NCBI GenBank assembly: GCA_904063045.1
Contig: CAJFCJ010000013.1
Span: 1,160,156 to 1,224,155 of the forward strand
Origin: Dimorphilus gyrociliatus
Lineage: Eukaryota > Annelida > Polychaeta > Dinophilidae
Direction: 5' to 3'
DNA length: 64,000 nt
Part shown: positions 43,601 through 56,404 of the stretch, one piece after another
Position numbering within the stretch: position 1 is the first letter of the stretch
Layout of the letters: every line of letters begins with the position of its first letter
The notes under the pieces: model-generated
Told to the model about the DNA's origin: nothing
What the model saw: the letters and a program-made list of their open reading frames with translations, nothing else
Database searches by the model: none
Made by a program: the position numbers and the translations under genes

Positions 43601-46600
43601 CGCTCTTGATCATTTCTTTGAGCCATTTAATAAACGATACAACTTCAGACGAGTTCTTTACGGTTTTATAAACGCTTGCTAAAGCGGCCGCCGAATTGGC
43701 TCGAACTTCAGGTGCAGGGTCAATCAATGTTTGTTGTAATCCATTCATGACCGACTCTAAATATGGATGAACGTGCTCTTTCGATGATATAGAAAATAAA
43801 TTTCCAACGATATTCGATGCCATTGTACGATTCTGAACGCTTCTATCAAGGAAAGATCTTAAAACAACTGGCATAATTAATGCTAAAGACGGTGGATCAA
43901 CTTGATTTTGGAATCTGGTAGAAGCTAAAGTTTCTAGACAAAGTTTTGTATGTTTAGCTGGTTCAATTACTGTGTCGAGAAGTATGGGTACAACGGTTTG
44001 AATTTCTTCATTTTTTATTACATTGCCTATTCGAGATAAAGCATGACGGCCAGCCTCGGTTACTTTCTGATGGGAATCTGAAAGAGCGTCAATAAGCTTT
44101 GGAACTATACCAGGTAGGAACTCAGACAGTTGTTTTGGTGCACAAAAAGCAACAGCTCCCAACATATCAATGGATGATGCTTTCGTTCTCCAGGAGTCTA
44201 CAGTCAAACCCTTTAGGATATCAGGTAGAATAAGTTTAACCCCTGTATGAGTAAGGTTCGACATAATGGCTTTAGCTGTATCCTCAGCAGCTTCGCGTAC
44301 ATGCTTGTTCGAATCGGCGCAACAATCCAGCAGATACTGAATTAATTCAGAGACCATTGGACCACAAGCCTTACCAAGGAGATAGCAACATTTTTCGACA
44401 AGAAGAAGAGCTGATTCTCTAAATTGAAAGCATTTTTTATTGCTCAATGCCCCTTTCACTTGGTCTGTAATTTCAAAATCCCACCATCCATTAATACCGT
44501 AAGCTTTTATTAAGGCGGCAACTCCATAGGCACATCCTACCCGTTCCGCATAGGCGTTTAGTGAAAAAAGACTATTTAGCAAATGTCTAATGTAAGTAGG
44601 TAAATCGTCTTCTAAAGCGTCGGCAAGATCCGCCAAACAGTTTGCGACGGACATTTGAACAACGCTAGATGGCGTATTAAGACAGGTGATTAAACGTTTG
44701 AGTATGGAAATTACCCTCTGGTCGGACCTATCCAAGAATTTGCCAAGACTACCCAACATTACAACCGCACAGTGATGTTGTTCATCCAATATATCTGATT
44801 GTCCTTCGCTCGTCTTTATCCAATCATCAACAAGATTTATTAATTCCAAATGATAATCTTGACCAAAAGATTCAATAGCCTTTTTTGCAGAATATAGAAC
44901 TTTCTCCCGGATTATTTTATTATTATCTCTCAAAGCCAGATTTAAATAAAAGTCAACAAAAGACATAGCCAAACTTTCGTCCAATTTCATATTTACAGAT
45001 ATTAAATATAAGCAATAAATGACTGTTGATCTTTTCTCATATAAATCTGGCGAAGCTGGAACAACAATCCTTCCCATTTCATCGTATTTCGGAGGTTCTA
45101 TATGACATAAATTTTCGTAGGTCGTCATTATATCACCACAGAAAGTAGCGATGTTTTCAACTGTTTGTAACGAGTCAACGATAGCGTTAGCGGCGGCTAC
45201 TCTAACAGCTCTTTGATCATGTTGTAAGTCGTAAATTGCATAATTGATTACATTCGTATTCGGTTCGGGAATGGAATGGTTCGACAGTAGTTTTTTAACG
45301 GCCAAAGCTACCGCGTATTTCTTTGAAATTTGCAATGAAAAGCTTTCATCATCACTATCATCGTCTGCAACTGCGTAATCTTCTTCGGTACCATCGAAAT
45401 TGGCAACAAGAATCCTAGCTTGCACTCTTTCCATAATTTCTGGAGCGAATTCTTCAATAACCGTCAACAGATGATCCATACAAATAACACCCGTTTTTCG
45501 AAGAATATAATGCTTATTTTGAATAGTATCTAGGATTGTGTATACGAGTTCTAAAGAATGTTCTTCGCTCAGGTAAAATATTTTGGAAACGAAAATTTCA
45601 ATTGTTTTTCCAGTTAAATCCTCGATCGTTGCATTATTGGGCATTGAATATTTTGTAAGTAAATAAGCAATTCTATTAGCGATAAATTCAGGAGAGTCGT
45701 ATTCTTCATTAGCATGACTTAATATAATATTACATATATTTTCTCTAACTTCGGAATCGTTCAAGAAATGTTCATCAGCCGTAACTTTATCAAAAAAGCA
45801 AACAAGGAATGCCAAACCAAAAGTCGATTTTTTCTTACATTCAATATTTAAGTAAGTAATAGCACGCCTGATTTGAGCGAAGAGATCTTCAGAACTCCAA
45901 TCACTTAGAACTTTGTCAACAATTTGCCGATTACCAATTAAACGGCAAAATCCAGAGGCAACAAGTTCACGACAGAATACTTTTTGAGCATCCGCTTTCT
46001 TTCTCCATAAGAAGTCAGTCAGCTTGAACAAGCAGGCCGCCGCCAATTTAGCGGTAAGAAGAGAATTAAGATGTAGCCTAAGACTTTCCAAAACGTTCTC
46101 GATAAGATTTTCAGAAATAGAAGTTGAGCATTGTTGAAGAAGAATACAAGCTTTATCAACTTCTCCGTAAACGGCTTTTAATTTATCTCTAATTTCTTTT
46201 TCTTTTTTCATTTGAGCTTTCTTTAGCTCTTCTTGTTTTTTTGTTAAGTTTATAGCTTTACCCTCGGCAATACGCTTTCTCGTAACTTCACGCCTTATTT
46301 CAATTTCAGCTAATTGCTCTTCATAGGAATATAACTTATTTTCCTTTTTTAAATTCTTTTTAGAATCTCCTGCTTCTTCATTTATTAGAATAGATATATC
46401 CCAGAGATCGTCCTCTGGATGATTCATTATAGCCACATCTTTCTCTTCAACACCTTCAACATAATTTTCTCGAAGACCTTTCATTGATTCTTTAACAAAC
46501 TCTTTTGTGAACTTATCGTGAGTCAAAGCTAAATTTTTAACGCTCCTCTTCCAATCCTCAGATAGTTCATTTGGATTAGTAAATTTTTGGATATATTTAA

Positions 46601-49252
46601 TTTCTGAACAATCATTCCAATTTAAATTTAATTGCCTAAGTAGCTTATTCCAAAGAAACGTACAATTGCTAATTTTATCTGAGTGCACTGAAAGGCAGAC
46701 GTTCATTAAAAATGCTATTTTACTTTCCAATTTCTTGTCAACAAGACAGGAGCATAAATCTAATATAGTTCTTTCAACAATATCTCCACTAAATTCGGAC
46801 AATTTTTCACCAAGCTCGTCAAGAATATTAATTATAAAATCATCACATTCTAGTGCTACATTTCTCTTAATTATGGCAACATGGTCCTTTCTTTCCTTAT
46901 TATCAGCTTGCAAAAGACCAATGGTCAAGGTTGAGGCAAAAGTTTTAGTATCAGTAATAAGTTGATGTTTATATAATGATTCAACCATTCTCGAAATATC
47001 CAAACGTAAATTGCCGGGAGCCTGTACAAGTGTTTTAAATGAAAGATAAACTGTTGATTTTAGATAATTCGGTAAAGACTGCTTCATATAATCGGAATAT
47101 CCATTGCCGTAATTACCCATTTTCCATAAAATACATATTGCAATTAAAGATTGTACAACAATCTGAGAATTTCCAAGATTAGCAGTACCCTTGTCAGCAA
47201 TTTTTATCATTTCCTTTTCCAAATTCTGATCATGTTCAACAATAAGATCATACATGCATTTCAAATAATAACATTTAGCGTTAGGTGTAGAATTTTTCAT
47301 TGTAAGACTTTGCTTGAATAAATATTGATGAACATTGGAAGGCAATTTTTTCTTTGCAATAAGCCCCCATTTCCCGAATGCTAAAATAATATTGTTAAGC
47401 AATGAGTCATTAACTTCAGTTTTTATGAGAGGTAGAAATAGTTCACAGACTTTATCGGCTATTTCAAGGTGTGGTGTAATATCTACAATTGTTTTGCCTA
47501 TCGCTTCAACAAGAATAGCCTTTATTCCCGGTTGCGTTATTTTACCTTCTGACCCTCCAATAATGTCGAAAAGTAGTTTGATAAATTTGTACATTGCTTC
47601 ACCATCATCAACAGTTTTGGCTAAAGCATTAACAGCCAATAGTGATTCCTTTCTTATACTTTCCTCTTTATTTCTCAAGGCCAATGAAATATGTTTCGCC
47701 AACATTGAACAATGGCGAGACATATTTAAATTTGTACTCTCCAACATAACTCTCAATATGGATATGGCCGTTTCTGGATTTCTTAGCATATTTTTCTCAA
47801 TAGGAGATATGTAAATAGAATCCATTTCAGAATTATCAACTAGACCTAAGATGAGCTTGCAGATATCCTTTAAAATAAAATTTATCTTAATAAAACTATT
47901 ATACTAATTAATATATCTGCTTCAAATATAAATTTATATTAGTATATAAATATAAACCCACCAAATGATGCAGGGGTAGTTCAGTCTTAGAGCTAAGTAG
48001 TAGTTTACAAAATTGAGGTGCAATCTCAGTCTATTAAAGTGTAGAAAAAGATAGCATTGAATAAATATCAATTCAGTCTATAATTTCAAAATACATACTG
48101 TTATGTTCTTTATTGCATCTTCATTATTCTCCCTTTTTAAATATTGTATCACAATAAAATAAAAACAAAGATCGTCAGTTTCTTCTATTTTCGGTAGATT
48201 ATTTAATAAATTTTCAGGGCCCTCCTTCTACATTAATATTGAATATTAGTTATACAGAGAGAGAGAGGGAGGGAGAGTATTTTTCTTTTTCTTACCGGAA
48301 AGCTACTAAAGTACCGATTAAGGTATTTTTGTACAAGTTTTCGAGCTCTTTCATCAACGAAAGCTATACTGCATAGCTTTGAGATCTGAGTAAATTAAGC
48401 ATTTTTCAGCTGATTTATTTCTAATAAATAAAGATTTTTACCGATTCGATGAAGAGCTTAGGATCAACATTAGTTTTTGGTCCAATAAGCAAAATGGTGC
48501 ACAAAATGAAATTAGAAGCAATAAAGCTTGTTGATCTGGAGAGAAAAAGATTTTTTTTCATCAAACGTTTAGGTTAGCTAAAAGAGAAGAATGTAAAAAA
48601 AAAGTACTTTGATTTTATGCAATCTTTCCGGAAAGCCTTTAAAGACTTTTCCCAGTAAGGCACAAATTTTTCAGCATGACCATTTTGCGCAATATAGCTT
48701 ACAATTCCTGGAAGAAGCTTGTTAGATGTTTTACTGTTTTGTCGCTGTAGGCCAGTTTTCAATAAATCACTAACGACTTTGAATACTTCATTTGTTGAAT
48801 CACCTAAAGCAGAAATTATAAATATTATTCAAACTATTGTTGCTTATAACGATTCCATATTTTTACACTGAGTTATGAATAAAGTTTTTTCATGTTTTTA
48901 ACAGCTAAAGTGAACGATCGATTAAATATTTTTAGATTTAAATTAAACTTTGAAAGTTTAGTCAAGTCAAAATCTAGATTTTTCTGTTTGGGCTGTCATC
49001 TTTATGAATGAAACTTTCTTTTCTTATAAAAGACGGCTTACGAATTTAAAGGACTTACCGTAACTGGCAATCAGTTTAAATATTTCCTTGCATGCTCTTC
49101 GCTGGTCTCTCAAATTTATAGAAGATACCAACTTAAGTACATCTTTTAGTAGGATCAACTCTTCCTGAAAGGAAAACAACAAAAATTTAATATGATATTT
49201 AAGAAATTCGAAAAAGTTCGTGGACACGCACCTTCAACGTCTCAGGCGCCAT
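40635..49252 (-). CDS. GCN1: GCN1, activator of the eIF2-alpha kinase GCN2, HEAT-repeat protein
   Basis: Ribosome-bound scaffold that senses stalled or collided ribosomes and activates GCN2 in the integrated stress response. Nine coding exons: 49252-49232, 49164-49059, 48803-48608, 48535-48442, 48385-48296, 48227-48099, 48030-47962, 47867-40827, 40766-40635; 2625 residues (human 2671). The exon 47867-40827 alone is 7041 nt. Diagnostic segments include ENKLYSYEEQLAEIEIRRE, AAEDTAKAIMSNLTHTGVKL and SWRTKASSIDMLGAVAFCAP in the EF3-like centre, SGKMTTETSNEDDSLGTEK, and LGEKVLSQIIPILETGL in the GCN2-binding part. The body is HEAT repeats. The first ATG (MAPETLK) resembles other GCN1 starts. Head to head with PRODH with only 164 nt between the two start codons. 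Confidence 0.96.
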
Positions 49253-49416
49253 TTTAATGATTGGGCAATGCCGGTATATTCAGATGGCGTTGATCGAACT
49301 AGATGACACTACTAGTGGGAAAAACAGTTATCATATTCCCAGTTGATTTTTTCTGAATAAATACTAATTTGGATAAGAGCCCACAATTGTTTTACTACGA
49401 AACTTACGTGGTAAAC
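49253..49416. promoter_or_regulatory. Short shared upstream region, GCN1 (-) and PRODH (+)
   Basis: 164 nt separates the two start codons and must contain both 5' UTRs and start sites, so a bidirectional promoter is likely. No TATA box is seen. Confidence 0.6.
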
Positions 49417-52162
49417 ATGGCTGGCGGACTGTGTAGACTGTTGAAACAAAAGTATAACATTTTCTATAAGATTCCCTTTTATCATTCCCCATCGACAGCT
49501 GTAATATTTGGTAAAGCCTCCTATTGTACAAATTCAACCGATGATTGGAGATATAAGAAAGACATTGATGACCCCGCCTTTAAACAACTTGACCTATCTT
49601 TTGAAAATGCTAAAGAAGCTTACAAGAGTAAAACAACCTTTGATTTAATAAGGGCATGGATGGTGTTTGAATTATGCAGTATTGAATTTCTAGTAAATAA
49701 CAACAAGAAGGTGAAATGTTTAAAACTTTTCAATTTACTCAAATGAAATACAATTAAAAATGTCAACAACTGTTACAATAGCTTATGAAGGTCGGTCGTA
49801 AAGTGTTGGGAAAGAAGCTGTTCAAAGCTTTTATGAAGGGTTCGTTCTATGGGCATTTTGTTGCCGGTGAAAATGAAAAAACAATAAAATCAGTAATCGA
49901 AAAAAATAAATTGTTTGGCGTTAAATCAATTTTGGATTATAGTGTTGAGAAGGATATATCTAAAGAACAAGCAACAAAGCAAGAAGAAGAGTAAGTTGAA
50001 TATTGTCTTAAAATGATTACACTTCTGCTTAAGGTTATAAATAAGATTAGCGGGTGAAGCAATATTTCTATTAATTTACAATTTAATATCATTCTTTAAC
50101 AGCTTATCTCTTCCTTTATGGACTTCAAAGATATAAATAGAAATTGTAAGGAGAACCATAAAAAAGACAATTCAAATAGAACTTTATAATTCAAAATTTT
50201 TTTTTCACTGATTTTTTTTCAGCTTCTTTACATAATAATTTCTATCATTTTATCATTATTCTATCTTTCTATGATCCTTTGCTATTTGGCTAAGTTTGAA
50301 AAATTCGTTTTAAAGTCCTAAGTGTTATAATTTTGCTATATTTACAAAGAGTGAACTATTTAAACTTTTATTACTCTGTATCTAATATATATATATATAT
50401 ATATATATATTTATTTATCTTAATCTTCTCTTTTTACAGATCATGTGTGTCCGAAAATCAACCGGAGAATATTACTCATAGTCTGTTTCATTTTATATCT
50501 GAATTATTTTTTTCATAATGAAGAAAAATATCTCTTAATTCCTTTTTCTTTTATAGCTGGACCGAATGTACAGTATAGATATCACACACAATTTGCCGAC
50601 AGAAGGGAAGAAGTTATTGCAGCCAGAACTCACTTTTACGAAGATGAAAAATCATGCGACGATATTATGAAGATATTCCTTCGTGAAATAGATGGAGTTA
50701 GCGGTATTAATTTTTAGATATAATTTAAAGTATATATTATTAACATCCTACTATTATTTAGGCTCAACGAATGCCACTGGATTTGCAGCTATTAAATTAA
50801 CAGCTTTAGGCCGTCCGCAATTTTTGGTAGTTTTTTAATTTTTAAATTACTGAAATGATATAGCCTTTTTCAATGGAATGACAATTTTTTGTAGTATATG
50901 TTCTATTTTTATTTATAATTTTTCCATTAGCTTCAACTCTCCGAAGTATTGGAAAGAGTTAGACGATATTATGACGTTATTGCTGCTACAATACCTGCTG
51001 GAGAATTTGATGTTGTACCAGCGATTAAGCGAAGAGAGTTCGAAAGACACCTTAAAACTAGAAAAATTAAGAGATCAGAACGTCAATTATGGTATACAAT
51101 ACTCGATAGTTCTGGGGATGGTGAAATTGATATGTTAGATTGGCATAATCTATTAGAAGTTAATGTTAGATTAGGTAATCTATTAAAAACCCCTAATGCA
51201 GAAACTGGCGTCTTTGAGCCAATAGTTACGTCCTTTACTGTATCGGAGGAGATGCAAATGAAGAATATGCTAAAACGAATTAATACTATTGTTGAATACG
51301 CAATAAAAAAAGATGTAAGATTAATGATTGACGCTGAACAAACATACTTTCAAAATGGTATAAATCGGCTATGCATGGAGATGATGAGAAAATTTAACAA
51401 GGAGAAAGCATATGTTTTTAACACTTATCAATGTTATTTAAAGGTGAATAGTTCTTTCTTTCGCATCTTTAATATGAATAATCTTATTCAGAGGATATTA
51501 ACTTGAATTTTTGTTGTATTAAGGAATCCTTATCAACTTTAAGAACAGATTTAGCATTGGCAGAAAGAGAGAATTTCTTTTTTGGAGCTAAAATTGTTAG
51601 AGGAGCTTATATGGAGCAAGAGAGGAAGAGAGCGCTGACCTTGGGTTACGAAGACCCAATTAATGTCGATTACGAGGCTACTACAAAGATGTACGAGGAC
51701 GTTCTGTGTGAAATACTTTTCCAGGCTAAAAGATTAGATAAAGGCCGAATTGCTGTTATGGTAGCCACTCATAATGAGGACTCAGTTCGATATACTGTTA
51801 AAAAGTAGAAAATTAATCTTTTTTTTATTTAACAATGACATCCATTATTGACCTTGAAATTTTTCAGAATGAAAGAATTTGGCATTAGTTCCTCTGATAA
51901 AATAGTCTGCTTTGGCCAACTTTATGGCATGTGTGATCAAGTGTCCTTCAGCCTTGGACAAGCCGGCTATTCGGTCTATAAATATGTGCCATACGGTCCT
52001 GTAGAAGAGGTATTACCTTACCTATCAAGACGAGCCCTAGAAAATAAAGGAATTCTGAAAAAAGTAAAAAAGGAAAAGCGGTTGCTGCGAGAAGAAACTT
52101 GGCGTCGTTTCATCTCTGGTCAACTGTTATATTCGCCACAGGGAGCCACTGTGTCCACATAA
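49417..52162 (+). CDS. PRODH: Proline dehydrogenase, mitochondrial
   Basis: Oxidises proline to pyrroline-5-carboxylate with FAD at the inner mitochondrial membrane. Exons 49417-49710, 49782-49990, 50440-50480, 50557-50703, 50762-50826, 50931-51443, 51524-51804, 51868-52162; 614 residues (human 600). ATG 49417 starts a basic, acid-free leader ([18 protein letters not shown]) fit for import. Conserved segments: [83 protein letters not shown], and the C-terminal [21 protein letters not shown] complete EF-hand-like loop (51105-51140) lies in the central insertion. The 41-nt exon 50440-50480 is supported by phase and by alignment to the human loop, but is the least certain. Confidence 0.95.
50383..50410. 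repeat. (AT)n run in PRODH intron 2
   Basis: About 14 AT units, in the longest intron of the gene (449 nt). Confidence 0.85.
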
Positions 52163-52404
52163 TAATAGATAGTTTTAATTCAAATTGTATCACTATTGCT
52201 AAACATATACTGCAGAAAATTATTTATTCCTTATCCTCTTATTATTTCACCGTTAGTTTAAGGCAATACTACGCGAAACTTATATTTTTTGGTATAAATA
52301 GCAACTATTTAATTAAATTTTTCTCAAATTTATTTAGAAGCCCAACGAACCAAAAAATAAATAACGTTCAATATACTTCATTACTCAAGGTGTCAAAATA
52401 TAAC
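52163..52404. other. Spacer between convergent genes
   Basis: PRODH 3' UTR on the plus strand and the 3' end of the small secreted protein gene on the minus strand. No further gene seen. Confidence 0.5.
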
Positions 52405-52753
52405 TTACATACAAACTGCTGGAACGGTACAATAACAAGTTGGTTTTTCAAGACAACAAAGATGTCTTCCGAACCGCCTTTCTACATTGCACTCCCTCGA
52501 ACGTTTATCGATTGATATTAATTCAACACTGTCACAGCTAACAATAGGTTTTCCATTCCAGTCAAAGCAATCCTGACAGTTTTCCAAACAGCATATCTCA
52601 TTTTGTAAGGTTGTCTTAACATTACAGTTCTGATTGAGCTTAAAGCAATTGGAAAGCTGGTGACTGACTAAGTAAAAGTAAGAAAATTATACTATTACAC
52701 AATTTTCAAATGTAGGAAAACATACTTAAAAACAACGCTAAGACCTTGAACAT
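52405..52753 (-). CDS. Small secreted cysteine-rich protein
   Basis: Exons 52753-52726 and 52667-52405, phase-1 junction, 96 residues. Spliced, the start MFKVLALFLISHQLSNC is a good signal peptide with a small-residue cleavage zone. The mature part has about 14 cysteines in about 80 residues, many in CC or CxC patterns (NEICCLENCQDCFDW, HLCCLEKPTCYC), so a disulfide-rich extracellular protein. I do not recognise the family. A strong donor-like GTAAGT overlaps the stop region (52403-52408), so a further 3' exon cannot be excluded. Could be a defence peptide, a cocoon or adhesive component, or a receptor ligand; none can be supported here. Confidence 0.6.
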
Positions 52754-53236
52754 ATTTGTAAGTTACGCTTTTTAAACTATCGTTCAATCAATCAAAAAGT
52801 ACTGATCAATCTCATACAAGCAATAACTTTATATAGTCAGTAAGCTATATATATATATGGCACACATGATTTCCTGAACGTTTAAATAATGAAAATTTTC
52901 GTAATCATATATTAATTTTCGCAAATAGATAATTTTTTTTCAATAAATGCTGTTTTTTCCACACTAGAAGCTAGTCAAGGCAGAATAGATAGCACAAAAC
53001 ATGACGTATATAGTATATGTTGATATACAGAGGGTAAAAATACTATAAAAACTCTTTTAACAGAATTTTAAAAGAATTTTTAACAATCATTAATATCAAC
53101 AACATGAAAAAGATAATTAATTTCAAAAACGTTCTTTTTCTTTGTCTTATCGATAAAATAATAAGCGTTTTTTTCAAAATGAGTAAGTTATAGCATAATA
53201 GCGACTTTAGAATATACAGCGACAAGCAAGATGGTT
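52754..53236. other. Spacer, no gene seen
   Basis: AT-rich; upstream region of the small secreted protein gene and 3' flank of the next minus-strand gene. Short TATATATA run near 52849. Confidence 0.5.
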
Positions 53237-54746
53237 TTATTTAGGTTTCTTAAACCACGAAGAGGTGATTTCTTCAATTATTCTCGCTCTCTTGCTCTTT
53301 CGAAGCAGGATCAAGTGTTGATGACGTAGCAGCGCGTCTGAAATGTATATATATATACTGTATATAAATTTATATGTATAATATCTTAATAGGTATATAT
53401 TCATTTGAAAGCCTATTTTTTTTTTACTCTTAAAGATTGTATAAAGGAAGAAGTCTTGTATAGCAGTTTTTCCCATTTTCTTTCTTTCTAAACGATAATA
53501 ACGCGGTTCCATTCGAAATTCGTGGCGATGATTCTCATCGATTATTAATTTGAGCGCATTTTCAATAACGTCTATTGAATTCTCCCCTCCCAAAGCTTGA
53601 AGATAGTTTTCCTAAAGTTTAAATAATCATTTCAAATATAATAAGATTGTGCTCTACTCTACAAAAACGTAATCCTACCAAATCTTCAGCTATACTCTCA
53701 TCCGTCAAATAACTACTTGTTGCAACTAGTTCTTTATAATTTTTAATAGGTAAGCCCAACCTTTCGAGTATAGTTTTATTCATGTCGTACAAGTTGTAAG
53801 GCACATCTGAGTTGTCCACCTCCCGTAAATTTGCTTTGCGAGCTGGTTTAGTCTTCTTTTTCGTTCCTTGAGGGGCTTTCGGCAACTGAGAAAGAAAGAA
53901 AATTATCTAGATTTTTCTTTAGGAATTTTCCTAATCTTTTCCGAGTAAGTGAACATTTTACTTACAGAAACGCTTGACGCATCTTCTTTAGTTTTGTTCG
54001 CCTCTCTCGCTTTGCTTTGTTGAAGAAGTTGCACTTCCGGTTTGCGTCTGAGCCGGCGCGTTTCAGGAGGCAGTTCAGTTTCTGTAATAACAGCGTCATT
54101 ATACTTTTTGGGGTTCGACGGTCCACTTGAGGTCTTATTATCATTTAGAGAGGAACTCTGTAAATGACTAAAATATATTCTGGAGGAGAACGATATTTCT
54201 ACCACCCTCCTCGGATCCTTGACTGATATCGTAATGGCGTCCGGATCAAACGGCCGTGTTGTACGCGTGTTTGGCTTTTCCTCGGGAATACTAACAATGT
54301 CAGGCTTTTCCAATTCAGATTTTGTGCCTTCAGGATAAACTATTTTTTGAACTTTAGTATCATTGTTACACGTGAGGTTTTCCTCCTTAACGTCAACTAC
54401 GCAATAACTTCTCTTCTTTAGCTTATTTTTTTGAAAAAAAAAAGTTTCAAAAGTTTAACGCTTTGTATTATATTTGATAACCAACCGGGATTTTCCAGTT
54501 TTCCATATGACAAATAGGCATAACTGTATCATATGGTTAGTTCTTGGATAAGACAGACAGAGGATTTCGCTAAGGATGACCGTTGACAATTACCGGTTTA
54601 TTAAAAGTTTTATAAAAAATTATAGCTTTCCCACTGGGAACACGCAACCAGATTTCTGTTGAAACCCTTCCATGTGGGATAGATAGGCCAATAGTAGATA
54701 TGTACTCACGAGACGGCCATACACCTTGTGTTATTCCTGATAACAT
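53237..54746 (-). CDS. Unrecognised charged protein, five exons
   Basis: Exons 54746-54594, 54421-53966, 53885-53679, 53611-53428, 53337-53237; phases agree and the product is 366 residues. ATG 54746 is the best start in view, but an acceptor-like site overlaps it (TATCAG|GA at 54736), so an upstream exon is possible. Exon 1 is beta-rich with several aromatic residues (GVWPSREYISTIGLSI, EIWLRVPSGKAIIFY). Exon 2 is Pro/Glu/Lys/Arg-rich and probably disordered. The last exons are basic and helical (EPRYYRLERKKMGK, LRHQHLILLRKSKRARIIEE). No membrane segment or signal peptide. I do not recognise the family. It lies head to head with the unrecognised gene at 54853. Confidence 0.55.
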
Positions 54747-54852
54747 AGGCAAAATATGAAATTGGAAATTTCGTATATTATTGTTCTCAAACTTTTATTA
54801 TTATGTAATTATTTATTTCATTTATTAAATTCTATTTTAAATTCTATTTTAG

Positions 54853-56404
54853 TTTCCCACAGAGCTGTTGGAGATGAAGAAAGTGAAAAAATGATGTTAG
54901 GAGGCTGGGTAGATGATGTGGAAACTTCAGAGAGCGAAGAATTATACGAGCCAGCTATATCTGATGAATTTTTCGACGAACTTCGACTTGAAAGGATGAA
55001 TAATGATTTTATCAGTCCTCCTCTCGATAATGAAGTTGAACGAAACGCTGTTGCTGAATGGGAAGAGCGCTGTGTAGTTTTGGGCGAACTTTTTGTTGAT
55101 ATAGCCCTACAATATAAAAATTGTGGTTTTATGATGGGATTGGATTTTATAAAAAGTATGTTCTAATTTTTATCTGCATAAACATTATCCATTTTCGATT
55201 AAGTTTTTTTATAATTGAAATTCTATCTTTAGCAATGCTACTAAGGATGGTTTCTTTGGAAAAGTATAGCGAAAGAATGAGGACAGAAGAAAGAAAATGC
55301 TTAACGGCCTTTAGACACCACATCGAAGATGTAGTCACTCATGATTTGTCAAAATTTTCAATACCTAACACAGAGAGTCAGTTGATTTTTATTTTATTTC
55401 TTATCTTATTTGAAATCTAAATAATATATGTAAATCTAAATATTTATATATATTTCATGACAGCGAAGCCTGTATATACAGCAATAGAAGCTATTAGGGA
55501 ACAATGGAACAGTGATTTAAGTATCAAGGACGCAGAGGCTTTATATAGGACGTCTCTTGAAGATGTACTACCAGCAACTTGCAACGATACTTTTCCAATG
55601 ATGAAAGCTTTCAGAAATAATTTAATAGGGATTCAAACTAATCTCGCAAAGCCTATTCGTATTGGCCAAGAAAAACTACCAATAAAATACACCAGTCATA
55701 TGGACAAGTTTCAAAAAATTACCCTAGCTTCTAAATTAACTTCAATACTAAATAGAATGAGAACTCATTTAAGAGAAGAGATTACCAAATTAATAGTAAA
55801 TCTTGAATCAACATCAAATGCTATTGGCGAGATGAAGTTGGCCGCGAAGAGCGCCCTCAGGGGTCAAAAGTCTATGTCGGAAGAAATTATAAGCGAAATA
55901 TTGAACTCCGCCCGTCAAGTTATCTTAAAAAATTGTCGAACAAACTCAATGCTAGATTGTTTTCAACTAAATGAATTCTCCGAGCAAATCTTTCATTTAT
56001 CAATAGACAAAGTACAATCAAATTCTTTCCTCGACGATCATCTATCCCTAATGAAAAAGTCTTTCCATGAAGAATGTAAAAGTTTAGGTAAAAATTGCTG
56101 GAAGAGCGGAGTTAAACAAATGATTATCGACAGATTATTTATCCTTATTGAATTGAGGTATAAATCATTTTTTTAGAGCAGATTTCATTATTTACATAAT
56201 TATTTGTTTTTTTAAAATTTTAATTTTAGAATCGAAAATTCAGTTTCGGAAGATCAGGTTGTGGCAATGATAAACACATTAGGCAAAGACTTTGACGATT
56301 TAATCCTAATTCAATTGACCGAGAAAATTAATAATATAGCAAAGTTAATTGTATCAATAGTTAAATTTACTAGAATTCATCCACCTTCTACATTTAAACT
56401 ATAA
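54853..56404 (+). CDS. Unrecognised alpha-helical protein, 5' end uncertain
   Basis: Exons 54853-55155, 55233-55376, 55464-56157, 56230-56404, phases consistent. The first exon follows a TTTTAG acceptor, so an upstream exon may exist; otherwise the first in-frame ATG is at 54891 (MMLGGWVDDVETSE). From that ATG about 425 residues. The N-terminus is acidic (ESEELYEP, EFFDELRLER), the rest is helical with many Leu/Ile/Lys/Glu (NAVAEWEERCVVLGELFVD, EITKLIVNLESTSNAIGEM). No signal peptide in the spliced form; the hydrophobic run at 54756-54850 is probably intron. Family not recognised. Confidence 0.55.

Noticed and set aside
43081-47814. Plus-strand frames across GCN1 (for example 47335-47814)
   Set aside because: Antisense shadows of a long, stop-poor coding exon.
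54756-54850. Hydrophobic leader upstream of the gene at 54853 as a signal peptide
   Set aside because: It is TA-rich and ends in TTTTAG, a typical acceptor; best read as intron or 5' flank.
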